Shown: positions 8,074 to 17,965, counted from the first letter of the stretch. The stretch is DNA of 64,000 nt from Chryseobacterium daecheongense (GCA_027920525.1 CP115858.1:992001-1056000), one strand, 5' to 3'. Notes: generated by a model from the letters alone, not told the origin. Numbers and translations are program-made.

Positions 8074-11000
8074 TTATTGGGTCGCTTTCATAATTGCTGT
8101 TGTAATCTGCTGTTCTTTTTCCTTGGAATAAGTAGAATCAAAAGGTTTCATAATATCAAATAAGTACTGATAGAACGGAGTGATTCTTTGTACATTTTCA
8201 GATTCATTCATCGCTTTTTCCATACCCATTTGCTGGAGGCCTTTAATGAATACATTGAACTTTTTATCTATAGGCTCTATCGACTTCACAAGATAATCAT
8301 ATGCTTTATCTTTCCGCCCAATAGCTTTGTATGCAGAAGTTACAGCAGAAACCACAAGAGAATATTCCATAGGTTTAGCTCCCATTTGTCTTCTCAGGTA
8401 TCTCTGATCACCAGGGCTAAGGCTTAAATAGTAATCATATTCTTCAAATATTCCTTTCTTAAGAACTTCTGCCAGTTTTAATCCTTTTTGTTCCTGTCCA
8501 GCTACAATATATCCGTACACAATTGAGCTTAAAGAGCGAGGATCATTGTATTTCTCCGTCGGGATCTCTTTTGCGGCAAGATCTAACAATTCAATTGCCT
8601 TATTTTTCTGTCCGGCGGATGATAAAGCTCCTACAGCTCTGCTGACTGTTGATCTGTAATATATAATATTGGATGTTGCAGTTTCATCATAATGGTTGGT
8701 AAGATCTTTAAAATTACCCCATTTAAAGTTTTTAACCACATTGTATAGAGAGTTGGCGTCTACCCTTCCCATATCTCCATCGCTGCTAGGTGGTGTATGA
8801 ATAGGAACCAATCGGTAACTGAAACCATCAAATTGTAAATAATCATCCAGATAGAAAATATTTTCACTTTCATAAATCCCACCTGAGGAGAAATTAATCG
8901 GTCTTTTCCAATCAAAATTGGCTAAAATATCGAACATCATAAGGTTTCCCTTAAAAAGAGTATTCGCTTTATAATCGATCATAATCTGATTGACAGTATT
9001 TGGAAGATCACTTGGATTGATAATCCCTGCTTTTAAAGCATTTTCCTTGTTGACAGGTAAAATAAATTTACTCACCGGTAAGAAGTTGTATTTCTCGTAA
9101 TGTGCCTCTCCGAAAATCATTTTAAGAATTTCATCCTTTTCAGGAGATTTCATTTTGATGAAACTGATTGCTTCTTTTAGAGTCATGGAATCCTGGGTAA
9201 GATATTTTCTAAAAGCCTGAAATTCCGTTTCAGGCGCTCCATGTTCTTTAAGATTTTCAAAAATATTCTGCCAGTCTTCTTTTTTCATAATGTAAACCTG
9301 ATCGTTCACACCATCTTTATAATCCTCACGCGTAAGTTCCCCAGGGATTGGATTGGCGTTATAGGTTTGTCTCTTTACCTGATCACAGTACCAGGGAGTA
9401 GCAAGCAATGTAAAGTTGACTGTTTTTACATCATCACGGAAATTTTCGGTTTCCTGAATCGCCCAAACCGGAAAGGTATCATTATCTCCATAAAGAAATA
9501 TAATATCCTCTTTGGGCAAAGACTTCAGAAATGAGTAGGCATAATCGTGTGCTGCTGATTTACGGCTACGGTCATGCGTATTATAGTTCTGGAATCCCAT
9601 CATAAAAGGTATACCCAGTAAAATCACTCCCGCAACAATATTCGTTGCACCGGACTTTACTTTAGACTGTAAGTACCATAAAATAGCACCCGCTCCTAAA
9701 CCTATCCATATAGCAAAAGCATAGAATGAGCCTACCATCGCATAATCTCTTTCTCTAACCTCAAAAGGTTTTACTCCCGTATAAAAAACAATTCCGGCAC
9801 CTGTGAGGATAAACAATGACAGCAATGCATAAAACCTCCCAAAATCCCTGTTAAGCTGGAAAAAGAATCCGATTAATCCTAAAATAAGGGGTAAGAAGAA
9901 AAAAGCAACCGTGCTTTCATTTTTAAATTTAGCAGGCATCTTATCCTGATTTCCCCACATTGCATTATCTATAAAAGAAAATCCGGAAATCCAATTTCCA
10001 TTGGTACTTTCCATATGTCCTTCTCTGTCGTTTTGCCTTCCTACAAAATTCCACATCAGGTATCTTACAAAGTAATATCCGTTCTGGAAAGTAATAAAGT
10101 AATCCATATTCTGAGCCAGAGAAGGCTTCTGAACATTAATAAGATCGTATGGCTTTACTTTCAGATAATCTGCCGCTGTAATCGTTTTATCTTCGTATTT
10201 CTTTCTCAGTTCATTGAAGATCTCTTTTGCCTGAGGATTATCTGCCACATCTTCATTTCCATAATTGAAGGTGAAGTCAGGAGCCCCATACATTGAAATA
10301 TAGTTCGCCATAACATCTTTATCTTCGTTAAACATTCTGGGCATTAAACTTACCTGGGACTTACTGAAAACATAGTTAAAACGTTCTCCTGTTTTTCTAT
10401 AGGTTCCTGTTTTTTCATCCTTTTCATAAATGTCGCCGGTTTTCTTGGTTTTAAAGCTTCCGTCTTCATTTTTCTCAATTCCGTTGGCATCAAGGAAAGC
10501 GGTATAGTTTTGTCCGTAAATTGTCGGCCAGTCTCCATATTGTTCTCTGTTGTAATAATCGAGCATACCGATAGCCGTATCGGGATCATTCAGGTTCATT
10601 GGCGGGTTTGCGTTAGCTCTGATTGGAATGACCATCCAACATGAGAAGCCGATTACCATATAAACAATTGATAATGCTACGGTCTGATAAATATTCTTTC
10701 TCGTCCTTCTTGCATATTTAATCATGAAATAGCATATTGCTACCATAAGAATAAAAGCAGCAATTGTTCCTGAATGGAAAGGAAGTCCCAAACCATTGAC
10801 GAAGAATATCTCGAGTTTACCAAACATCGTCATGATGAGTGGGAAGATAATTTTAAATACAATAATCAGAATCCCCAACGTGATCAGGTTTGCCCAGATG
10901 AAATTTTTCCACGTGAACTTATAGTTTCTGGCGTAGTATACCAGGCAGATTGCGGGAAGAGATAACATACACATCATGTGTACACCTACTGAAAGTCCAA

Positions 11001-11559
11001 CAATAAAGAAAATAAGAATGATCCATCTTTCATTGTCCGAAGTGTTATACTCATTTTCCCATTTGGTGATCAGCCATACCAAAAGCGCAATAAACATCGA
11101 AGCCATGGAATACACTTCCCCTTCAACCGCCGAAAACCAAAAAGTATCGGAAAATGTAAAACACAATGCGCCTATCACACCGGCAAAAAGAATCGAAATT
11201 TCCTGATGTTTGGTTACTTCTTCAAAATCTTTATTCAGTAATCGTCTTACAAAATGCGTAATGGTCCAGAATAAAAATAAGATTGTAAAAGCACTGAACG
11301 TAGCAGACATTGCATTGATTACGATAGAATAATTTTCGCCTTTTCCTAATGCAAAAATGGCTGCTACAGCGCCCACAATCTGGAATAAAGCAGCCCCGGG
11401 AGCGTGCGTTACTTCTAATTTTACTGCAGAAGATATGTACTCACCACAGTCCCAAAAACTCAAATAATGTTCTATCGTTGAAAAATAAGTAATAAATGCA
11501 ATAACGAAAATCACCCATCCTAAAACGGTGTTCCATTGCCTGAAAGTCCAGTTTTTCAT
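8074..11559 (-). CDS. DUF2723 membrane protein, copy A (TMEM260-like O-mannosyltransferase family)
   Basis: 1161 residues. Residues ~1-290 and ~560-690 are multi-pass membrane segments; the N-terminal block FSTIEHYLSFWDCGEYISSA carries the DCGE acidic site conserved in DUF2723. A long soluble domain with a DGDND-like motif (FLYGDNDTFPVWAIQE) follows, then a helical tail resembling TPR repeats. The human member TMEM260 is a protein O-mannosyltransferase (CAZy GT117), so a lipid-linked-sugar protein glycosyltransferase role is plausible here but untested. Compared with the upstream copy it differs mainly at FITYFSTIEHY near the start, in the loop REGHMESTNG, and in residues ~640-800. Its own promoter should lie in the 177-bp spacer before it. 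Confidence 0.85.
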   Translation of the reverse strand: MKNWTFRQWNTVLGWVIFVIAFITYFSTIEHYLSFWDCGEYISSAVKLEVTHAPGAALFQIVGAVAAIFALGKGENYSIVINAMSATFSAFTILFLFWTITHFVRRLLNKDFEEVTKHQEISILFAGVIGALCFTFSDTFWFSAVEGEVYSMASMFIALLVWLITKWENEYNTSDNERWIILIFFIVGLSVGVHMMCMLSLPAICLVYYARNYKFTWKNFIWANLITLGILIIVFKIIFPLIMTMFGKLEIFFVNGLGLPFHSGTIAAFILMVAICYFMIKYARRTRKNIYQTVALSIVYMVIGFSCWMVIPIRANANPPMNLNDPDTAIGMLDYYNREQYGDWPTIYGQNYTAFLDANGIEKNEDGSFKTKKTGDIYEKDEKTGTYRKTGERFNYVFSKSQVSLMPRMFNEDKDVMANYISMYGAPDFTFNYGNEDVADNPQAKEIFNELRKKYEDKTITAADYLKVKPYDLINVQKPSLAQNMDYFITFQNGYYFVRYLMWNFVGRQNDREGHMESTNGNWISGFSFIDNAMWGNQDKMPAKFKNESTVAFFFLPLILGLIGFFFQLNRDFGRFYALLSLFILTGAGIVFYTGVKPFEVRERDYAMVGSFYAFAIWIGLGAGAILWYLQSKVKSGATNIVAGVILLGIPFMMGFQNYNTHDRSRKSAAHDYAYSFLKSLPKEDIIFLYGDNDTFPVWAIQETENFRDDVKTVNFTLLATPWYCDQVKRQTYNANPIPGELTREDYKDGVNDQVYIMKKEDWQNIFENLKEHGAPETEFQAFRKYLTQDSMTLKEAISFIKMKSPEKDEILKMIFGEAHYEKYNFLPVSKFILPVNKENALKAGIINPSDLPNTVNQIMIDYKANTLFKGNLMMFDILANFDWKRPINFSSGGIYESENIFYLDDYLQFDGFSYRLVPIHTPPSSDGDMGRVDANSLYNVVKNFKWGNFKDLTNHYDETATSNIIYYRSTVSRAVGALSSAGQKNKAIELLDLAAKEIPTEKYNDPRSLSSIVYGYIVAGQEQKGLKLAEVLKKGIFEEYDYYLSLSPGDQRYLRRQMGAKPMEYSLVVSAVTSAYKAIGRKDKAYDYLVKSIEPIDKKFNVFIKGLQQMGMEKAMNESENVQRITPFYQYLFDIMKPFDSTYSKEKEQQITTAIMKATQ

Positions 11560-11690
11560 ATAATATATCAGTTTATCTTTGCCTACAAATTATTAAGCGG
11601 TCAAGGATTATTTTCCAGTGATATCTTTAATAATATAGCTATTCTCTGTAAGACATTTAACCACTTAATTTTATTACATCCAAAGCAAAA

Positions 11691-11716
11691 AAAAACGGAA
11701 CCGAAGTTCCGTTTTT
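11691..11716 (-). terminator. Terminator of the upstream DUF2723 copy
   Basis: Eleven-bp arms (11691-11701, 11706-11716) with a CGAA loop, followed on the minus strand by a run of Ts. It is almost identical to the hairpin at 8030-8053. It suggests the two copies are transcribed at least partly separately. Confidence 0.85.
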
Positions 11717-11736
11717 AAATATGTTTTGAAAGTATT

Positions 11737-14700
11737 TTATTGGGTCGCTTTCATAATCGCTGTTGTAATCTGATGCTCTTTTTCTTTGGAATAAGTAGAA
11801 TCAAAAGGTTCCATAATATCAAATAAGTACTGATAGAACGGAGTGATTCTTTGTACATTTTCAGATTCATTCATCGCTTTTTCCTTACCCATTTGCTGAA
11901 GATCTTTGATGAACACATTGAATTTTTTATCAATAGGCTCAATAGATTTCACAAGGTAGTCGTATGCTTTATCTTTCTGCCCAATAGCATTGTAAGCTGT
12001 AGTTACAGCAGAAACCACAAGAGAATATTCCATAGGTTTAGCTCCCATTTGTCTTCTCAGGTATCTCTGATCACCAGGGCTAAGGCTTAAATAGTAATCA
12101 TATTCTTCGAATATTCCTTTCTTAAGAACTTCTGCCAGTTTCAATCCTTTTTGTTCCTGTCCTGCTACAATATATCCGTACACAATTGAACTTAATGAGC
12201 GTGGATCATTGTATTTTTCTACCGGAATTTCCTTAGCAGCAAGGTCCAGTAACTCGATCGCTTTAGCTTTTTCACCTTTTAAAGAAAGGGCTGCCGCTGC
12301 TCTGCTCGCTGCACTTCTATAACTGATGATATTGGAAGTTGCGGTTTCATCAAAATGAGCATTTAAGTCTTTAAAATTACCCCATTTGAAGTTTTTCACC
12401 ACATTGTACAGAGAGTTGGCGTCTACCCTTCCCATATCTCCATCGCTGCTAGGTGGCGTGTGAATAGGAATCAGTCGGTAGCTGAAACCATCCAACTGCA
12501 AATAATCATCCAGATAGAAAATATTTTCACTGTCATATACTCCGCCTGAGGAGAAGTTAATCGGTCTTTTCCAATCAAAATTAGCCAGAATATCAAACAT
12601 CATCAGGTTGTTCTTATAAAGAGTATTCGCTTTATAATCGATCATAATCTGATTGACAGTATTGGGAAGATCACTTGGATTGATAATCCCTGCTTTTAAA
12701 GCATTCTCCTTGTTGACAGGTAAAATAAATTTACTCACCGGTAAGAAGTTATATTTTTCATAACGCGCCTCTCCGAAGATCATTTTAAGAATTTCATCCT
12801 TTTCAGGAGATTTCATTTTGATAAAATTGATTGCTTCTTTTAGAGTAATGGAATCCTGGGTAAGATACTTTCTAAAAGCCTGGAATTCCGTAGAAGAGGC
12901 TCCTTGTTCCTGAAGGTTATTGAAGATATTCTGCCAGTCTTCTTTTTTCATCAGGTAGATCTGATCATTCACACCATCCCTGTAGTCTTCGTGAGTTAAC
13001 TGGCTTGGTATAGCATTGGCATTATAGGTTTTTCTTTTTACCTGGTCAATGTTCCATGGTGTTGATAACAAAGTAAAATTGACCACTTTTACATCATCAC
13101 GGAAATTTTCGGTTTCCTGAATCGCCCAAACCGGATATGTATCATTATCACCGTATACAAATAAAATATCCTCTTTTGGCAATGATTTTAATACGGAATA
13201 AGAATAATCATATGCTGTATACCGGTTACTTCTGTCATGTACATTATAGTTCTGGAATCCCATCATAAAAGGTATACCCAGTAAAACCACTCCCGCAACA
13301 ATATTCGCTGCACCGGACTTTACTTTAGACTGTAAGAACCATAAAATAGCACCCGCCCCTAAACCTATCCATATAGCAAAAGCATAGAATGAGCCTACCA
13401 TCGCGTAATCCCTCTCCCTAGGTTCAAATGGTTTTACACCTGTATAGAAAATAATTCCAACGCTGGTAATAACGAATAATGATAATATAGCATAGAATCT
13501 TCCAAAATCCCTGTTAAGCTGGAAGAAGAATCCGATTAATCCCAAAATAAGGGGTAAGAAGAAAAAGGCAACCGTACTTTCATTTTTAAATTTAGCAGGC
13601 ATCTTATCCTGATTTCCCCACATGGCATTATCTATAAAAGAAAATCCGGAAATCCAGTTTCCTTTTGTATTTTCCATATTCCCCTCAAGGTCATTCTGTC
13701 TTCCTACAAAATTCCACATCAGATATCTTACAAAGTAATATCCGTTCTGGAAAGTAATAAAGTAATCCATATTCTGAGCCAAAGAAGGCTTCTGAACATT
13801 AATAAGATCGTATGGCTTTACTTTCAGGTAATCTGCCGCTGTAATCGTTTTATCTTCGTATTTCTTTCTCAGTTCATTGAAGATCTCTTTTGCCTGAGGA
13901 TTATCTGCCACATCTTCATTTCCATAATTGAAGGTAAAATCAGGAGCCCCATACATTGAAATGTAATTCGCCATCACCGATTTGTCCTCATTGAACATTC
14001 TCGGCATTAAACTTACCTGGGACTTGCTGAAAACATAGTTAAAACGTTCTCCTGTTTTTCTATAGGTTCCTGTTTTTTCATCCTTTTCATAAATGTCGCC
14101 GGTCTTCTTGGTTTTAAAGCTTCCGTCTTCATTTTTCTCAATTCCGTTGGCATCAAGGAAAGCGGTATAGTTTTGTCCGTAAATTGTCGGCCAGTCTCCA
14201 TATTGTTCTCTGTTGTAATAATCGAGCATACCGATAGCCGTATCGGGATCATTCAGGTTCATTGGCGGGTTTGCGTTAGCTCTGATTGGAATGACCATCC
14301 AACATGAGAAGCCGATTACCATATAAACAATTGATAATGCTACGGTCTGATAAATATTCTTTCTCGTCCTTCTTGCATATTTAATCATGAAATAGCATAT
14401 TGCTACCATAAGAATAAAAGCCGCAATTGTTCCTGAATGGAAAGGAAGTCCCAAACCATTGACGAAGAATATCTCGAGTTTACCAAACATCGTCATGATG
14501 AGTGGGAAGATAATTTTAAATACAATAATCAGAATCCCCAACGTGATCAGATTTGCCCAGATGAAATTTTTCCACGTGAACTTATAGTTTCTGGCGTAGT
14601 ATACCAGGCAGATTGCGGGAAGAGATAACATACACATCATGTGTACACCTACTGAAAGTCCAACGATAAAGAAAATAAGAATGATCCATCTTTCATTGTC

Positions 14701-15222
14701 CGAAGTGTTATACTCATTTTCCCATTTGGTGATCAGCCATACCAAAAGCGCAATAAACATTGAAGCCATGGAATACACTTCCCCTTCAACCGCCGAAAAC
14801 CAGAAAGTATCGGAAAATGTAAAACACAATGCGCCTATTACCCCGGCAAAAAGAATCGAAATTTCCTGATGTTTGGTTACTTCTTCAAAATCTTTATTCA
14901 GTAATCGTCTTACAAAATGCGTAATGGTCCAGAATAAAAACAAGATCGTAAAAGCACTGAACGTAGCAGACATTGCATTGATTACGATAGAATAATTTTC
15001 GCCTTTTCCTAATGCAAAAATGGCCGCTACAGCGCCCACAATCTGGAATAAAGCAGCCCCGGGAGCGTGCGTTACCTCTAATTTTACTGCAGAAGATATG
15101 TACTCACCACAATCCCAGAAACTCAGCTTGGGTTCTATCGTTGATAAGTACGTGAAAAATGCAATGACGAAAATCACCCATCCTAAAACGGTGTTCCATT
15201 GCCTAAAAGTCCAGTTTTTCAT
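11737..15222 (-). CDS. DUF2723 membrane protein, copy B (TMEM260-like O-mannosyltransferase family)
   Basis: 1161 residues, same architecture as copy A: N-terminal membrane domain with the acidic SFWDCGEYISS site, second membrane block around residues 560-690, soluble domain with FVYGDNDTYPVWAIQE, TPR-like C-terminus ending IMKATQ. Its early motif reads LSTIEPKLSFWDCGE, which is closer to what I recall as usual for the family than the HY of copy A at the same place, so copy B may be the ancestral form; this is inference. It heads the minus-strand pair and shares a 224-bp divergent promoter region with the cysteine-synthase-like gene at 15447. Substrate and acceptor are unknown. Confidence 0.85.
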   Translation of the reverse strand: MKNWTFRQWNTVLGWVIFVIAFFTYLSTIEPKLSFWDCGEYISSAVKLEVTHAPGAALFQIVGAVAAIFALGKGENYSIVINAMSATFSAFTILFLFWTITHFVRRLLNKDFEEVTKHQEISILFAGVIGALCFTFSDTFWFSAVEGEVYSMASMFIALLVWLITKWENEYNTSDNERWIILIFFIVGLSVGVHMMCMLSLPAICLVYYARNYKFTWKNFIWANLITLGILIIVFKIIFPLIMTMFGKLEIFFVNGLGLPFHSGTIAAFILMVAICYFMIKYARRTRKNIYQTVALSIVYMVIGFSCWMVIPIRANANPPMNLNDPDTAIGMLDYYNREQYGDWPTIYGQNYTAFLDANGIEKNEDGSFKTKKTGDIYEKDEKTGTYRKTGERFNYVFSKSQVSLMPRMFNEDKSVMANYISMYGAPDFTFNYGNEDVADNPQAKEIFNELRKKYEDKTITAADYLKVKPYDLINVQKPSLAQNMDYFITFQNGYYFVRYLMWNFVGRQNDLEGNMENTKGNWISGFSFIDNAMWGNQDKMPAKFKNESTVAFFFLPLILGLIGFFFQLNRDFGRFYAILSLFVITSVGIIFYTGVKPFEPRERDYAMVGSFYAFAIWIGLGAGAILWFLQSKVKSGAANIVAGVVLLGIPFMMGFQNYNVHDRSNRYTAYDYSYSVLKSLPKEDILFVYGDNDTYPVWAIQETENFRDDVKVVNFTLLSTPWNIDQVKRKTYNANAIPSQLTHEDYRDGVNDQIYLMKKEDWQNIFNNLQEQGASSTEFQAFRKYLTQDSITLKEAINFIKMKSPEKDEILKMIFGEARYEKYNFLPVSKFILPVNKENALKAGIINPSDLPNTVNQIMIDYKANTLYKNNLMMFDILANFDWKRPINFSSGGVYDSENIFYLDDYLQLDGFSYRLIPIHTPPSSDGDMGRVDANSLYNVVKNFKWGNFKDLNAHFDETATSNIISYRSAASRAAAALSLKGEKAKAIELLDLAAKEIPVEKYNDPRSLSSIVYGYIVAGQEQKGLKLAEVLKKGIFEEYDYYLSLSPGDQRYLRRQMGAKPMEYSLVVSAVTTAYNAIGQKDKAYDYLVKSIEPIDKKFNVFIKDLQQMGKEKAMNESENVQRITPFYQYLFDIMEPFDSTYSKEKEHQITTAIMKATQ

Positions 15223-15384
15223 AGTATAAAATCAATTACGCGAAAATAGGGCTTTTATATGATTTTATATCGATTTTAACAAATTTTTAAAATACTGGTG
15301 TGGTATTTGCGTTAATAAGTCTGTAACCATTGAGGAAGGAAAAATATCGATTTAAGTAATGACAGCTTAGAAATCAAACAAAAG

Positions 15385-15415
15385 TTTAGAAATTATTTAT
15401 TTTTTTGTATTTTTG
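15385..15415 (+). promoter_or_regulatory. Predicted Bacteroidota-type promoter for the cysteine-synthase-like gene
   Basis: The -7 element TATTTTTG (15408-15415) fits TAnnTTTG exactly. TTTA at 15385-15388, 19 nt upstream, stands where the -33 TTTG is expected. Transcription should start near 15420, giving a leader of about 25 nt. Confidence 0.6.
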
Positions 15416-15446
15416 CCCTCAGATTTTTATTGAAAAATAGCAAATA

Positions 15447-16484
15447 ATGAGTAATGTTTACGATAATATCCTTGGCCTAATAGGAAACACTCCTATGGTG
15501 AAGCTAAATACTGTAACGAAAGATATTCCTGCAACTGTTTATGCCAAGTTAGAATCATATAATCCTGGACATTCCACTAAAGATAGAATCGCACTTCACA
15601 TTATAGAAAACGCTGAGAAAAAAGGTTTATTAAAAGAAGATTCTGTAATTGTAGAGACCACCTCAGGGAATACAGGATTCTCTCTTGCAATGGTTTGCAT
15701 TATCAAAGGGTATAAATGCATTCTTGCTGTAAGTGACAAAACAAAACCTGAAAAGATTGCCTATCTTAAAGCTCTTGGAGCGGTAGTGTATGTTTGCCCT
15801 GCTAACGTACCTGCGAATGATCCCCGATCCTATTATGAGGTTGCCAAAAGAGTGGCTTCTGAAACACCTAATTCTGTTTATATCAACCAATACTTTAATG
15901 AGTTGAATATTGATGCCCATTACCAGACTACCGGTCCGGAAATATGGGAGCAGACAGAAGGAAAAATCACACATCTTTTTGCATGTACAGGAACCGGGGG
16001 AACTTTATCCGGGTCAGCAAAATTTTTAAAGGAAAAGAATCCGAATATCAAAATAATAGGAGTAGATGCAGACGGATCTATTCTGAAAAGTTATCATGAA
16101 ACCGGAGAAATCCATAAAGAAGATGTTCACCCCTATCAGATTGAAGGAATGGGAAAAAATCTTATTCCTACCGCCTTACTTTTTGATAAAGTAGACCAGT
16201 TTGTAAGAGTGAATGATGAAATGTCTGCCTACAGAACCCGTGAAATAGCTCTGAAAGAGGCTATCATGGGAGGTTATACGACCGGAGCTGTTACCCAGGC
16301 GCTTATACAATATGCCCAATCTAACGAATTTTCAAAAGATGACCTGGTTGTATTAATTTATCCTGATCATGGATCAAGATACATTACCAAGGTATACAGC
16401 GACAAATGGATGGCGGAACAAGGTTTTGTAAACAATTGTGTTCACAACTACGATGAAGTTTTCAAGACAGAATTCATCAAATAG
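15447..16484 (+). CDS. PLP-dependent cysteine synthase family protein (candidate cysteate synthase)
   Basis: 345 residues, fold type II PLP enzyme. The Schiff-base lysine is K45 in GHSTKDR, the substrate loop TSGNTG is at residues 72-77 and the PLP phosphate loop GTGGTLSG is near 181-188. The family makes cysteine, cystathionine or related amino acids from an activated serine. The next gene is an acyl-transferring PLP enzyme of the serine palmitoyltransferase group. In sulfonolipid-producing Bacteroidota such an acyltransferase uses cysteate, so this enzyme might supply cysteate from phosphoserine and sulfite; that is inference, and ordinary cysteine synthase or cystathionine beta-synthase activity is the alternative. 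A hairpin terminator lies between the two genes. Confidence 0.85.
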   Translation: MSNVYDNILGLIGNTPMVKLNTVTKDIPATVYAKLESYNPGHSTKDRIALHIIENAEKKGLLKEDSVIVETTSGNTGFSLAMVCIIKGYKCILAVSDKTKPEKIAYLKALGAVVYVCPANVPANDPRSYYEVAKRVASETPNSVYINQYFNELNIDAHYQTTGPEIWEQTEGKITHLFACTGTGGTLSGSAKFLKEKNPNIKIIGVDADGSILKSYHETGEIHKEDVHPYQIEGMGKNLIPTALLFDKVDQFVRVNDEMSAYRTREIALKEAIMGGYTTGAVTQALIQYAQSNEFSKDDLVVLIYPDHGSRYITKVYSDKWMAEQGFVNNCVHNYDEVFKTEFIK

Positions 16485-16504
16485 AAATAATTACCATACA
16501 AATC

Positions 16505-16538
16505 AAGCCTTTTTTGTAGATCACAAAAGGCTTTTTTT
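16505..16538 (+). terminator. Terminator after the cysteine-synthase-like gene
   Basis: A stem AAGCC-TTTT...AAAAGGCTT followed by seven Ts, 20 bp after the stop codon. It may reduce but need not abolish read-through into the next gene. Confidence 0.8.
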
Positions 16539-16561
16539 AATTAAATAAAATCACTTATAAA

Positions 16562-17836
16562 ATGTTGGATATTTTTGAAAGAATAAAAGAAAATCCAGGA
16601 CCTCTTGGACAATTTGCAGATTATGGAGAAGGCTATTTTATTTTCCCGAGACTTGAAGGGCCAATCGGACCTAGAATGCAGTTTCAGGGAAGAGAAGTCA
16701 TTTTCTGGAGTGCTAACGATTATTTAGGATTATGTAATCATCCTGAAGTTTTGGAAGCCGATGCAAAAGCCGCTGCTGAATACGGGATGTTTTATCCAAT
16801 GGGAGCAAGGGCAATGTCCGGGGAAACAGAACAGCATTTACAACTGGAAAGGGAGCTTGCTGATTTTGTTCAGAAAGAATCTGCTTATTTATTAAATTTC
16901 GGTTACCAGGGAATGGTTTCTACCATTGACGCTTTGGTTAGCAGAAATGATGTAATCGTATATGATGTAGATTCACATGCATGTATCGTAGACGGGGTAA
17001 GACTTCACTCCGGAAAAAGATTTACCTATAGACACAATGATATCGAAAGTCTTGAAAAAAACCTTCAGAGAGCAACAAAAGTAGCTGAAGAGACCGGTGG
17101 TGGTATTCTGGTAATTACAGAAGGGGTTTTCGGAATGAGAGGTCAGCAGGGGAAGCTTAAAGAAATCTGTGACCTGAAATCCAAATATAACTTCAGACTT
17201 CTTGTAGATGACGCTCATGGATTCGGAACTCTTGGAAAAACAGGAGCCGGAGCTGGTGAAGAACAAGGATGTCAGGATAAAATCGATGTATATTTCTCTA
17301 CTTTCGCTAAGTCAATGGCCGGTTTCGGAGCTTTCATTGCCGGAGATAAAGAAATCATCCGATACTTAAAATTCAATTTAAGATCACAGATCTTTGCAAA
17401 ATCCCTGACGATGCCAATGGTTATCGGAGGGCTTAAAAGATTAGAGCTTTTAAGAACAAGACCTGAAATTAAAGCTAAACTTTGGGAAAACACCTATAAA
17501 CTGCAAAACGGTCTTAAAGAAAGAGGTTTCAACATTGGAGACAGTAATACTTGCGTAACGCCAGTAATGATGCAGGGAACACCGGTAGAAGCAACTCTTT
17601 TGGTTAAAGATTTAAGAGAAATTTACGGAATTTTCACATCTGTAGTTGTTTACCCGGTAATTCCTAAAGGAATGATATTACTAAGATTGATTCCAACGGC
17701 GTCTCATACAGATGCTGAGATCAATGAAACATTAGCTGCCTTTGAAGCTATTCACGATAAACTGGTGGGTGGTCATTATAAGGAGCAAGCTGATAATTAT
17801 CTGAAGGAGAACAACGTTCAGTTTAAAGAAATTTAA
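16562..17836 (+). CDS. Alpha-oxoamine synthase: serine palmitoyltransferase or cysteate acyltransferase (SulA-like)
   Basis: 424 residues. The PLP lysine is K250 in STFAKSMAGFGAFIAG, preceded by the DDAHGFGTLG loop; both are typical of the KBL/BioF/SPT group, which joins an acyl thioester to an amino acid with loss of CO2. The N-terminal block PGPLGQFADYGEGYFIFPRL closely resembles the Bacteroides serine palmitoyltransferase as I remember it. Homologues in Alistipes, Chryseobacterium and Flavobacterium condense cysteate with acyl-ACP, the first step to capnine and sulfonolipids, so the choice between serine (sphingolipid) and cysteate (sulfonolipid) cannot be made from sequence alone. Adjacency to the putative cysteate-forming enzyme favours the latter. 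Confidence 0.85.
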   Translation: MLDIFERIKENPGPLGQFADYGEGYFIFPRLEGPIGPRMQFQGREVIFWSANDYLGLCNHPEVLEADAKAAAEYGMFYPMGARAMSGETEQHLQLERELADFVQKESAYLLNFGYQGMVSTIDALVSRNDVIVYDVDSHACIVDGVRLHSGKRFTYRHNDIESLEKNLQRATKVAEETGGGILVITEGVFGMRGQQGKLKEICDLKSKYNFRLLVDDAHGFGTLGKTGAGAGEEQGCQDKIDVYFSTFAKSMAGFGAFIAGDKEIIRYLKFNLRSQIFAKSLTMPMVIGGLKRLELLRTRPEIKAKLWENTYKLQNGLKERGFNIGDSNTCVTPVMMQGTPVEATLLVKDLREIYGIFTSVVVYPVIPKGMILLRLIPTASHTDAEINETLAAFEAIHDKLVGGHYKEQADNYLKENNVQFKEI

Positions 17837-17844
17837 AACAATAC

Positions 17845-17876
17845 AAAAGGCCATTTGAAATACAATGGCCTTTTTA
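17845..17876 (+). terminator. Terminator after the acyltransferase gene
   Basis: An 11-bp stem with perfect arms 17845-17855 and 17864-17874, continuing into Ts. It starts 9 bp after the stop codon. Confidence 0.85.
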
Positions 17877-17965
17877 TCTATAATCCACTTCTGAATGAGT
17901 GGTAAATATCTGTCTTTTAATTTTTTAAAAGTCATTATTTTATGTAATAGATGATATTAAAATAG

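Larger units (their letters stand above)
8030..15222 (-). repeat. Tandem duplication: two DUF2723 genes plus terminator, unit about 3.66 kb
   Basis: The genes at 8074-11559 and 11737-15222 are both 1161 codons, and equivalent bases are offset by 3663 bp. The terminator hairpin and the last codons are repeated as well. Identity is uneven: the parts coding for the N-terminal ~400 residues differ only at scattered bases including silent sites, whereas the central loop and residues ~640-800 differ strongly. No transposase or target-site duplication is visible. Confidence 0.95.

Noticed and set aside
14013..14252. Conserved short frames inside both DUF2723 copies (also at 10350-10589 and on the plus strand)
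   Set aside because: They are shadows of the duplicated gene; their conservation follows from near-identical DNA, not from coding selection.
8030..15222. Composite transposon or recent mobile insertion behind the DUF2723 duplication
   Set aside because: No transposase, terminal inverted repeats or target duplication is seen; simple tandem duplication explains it.
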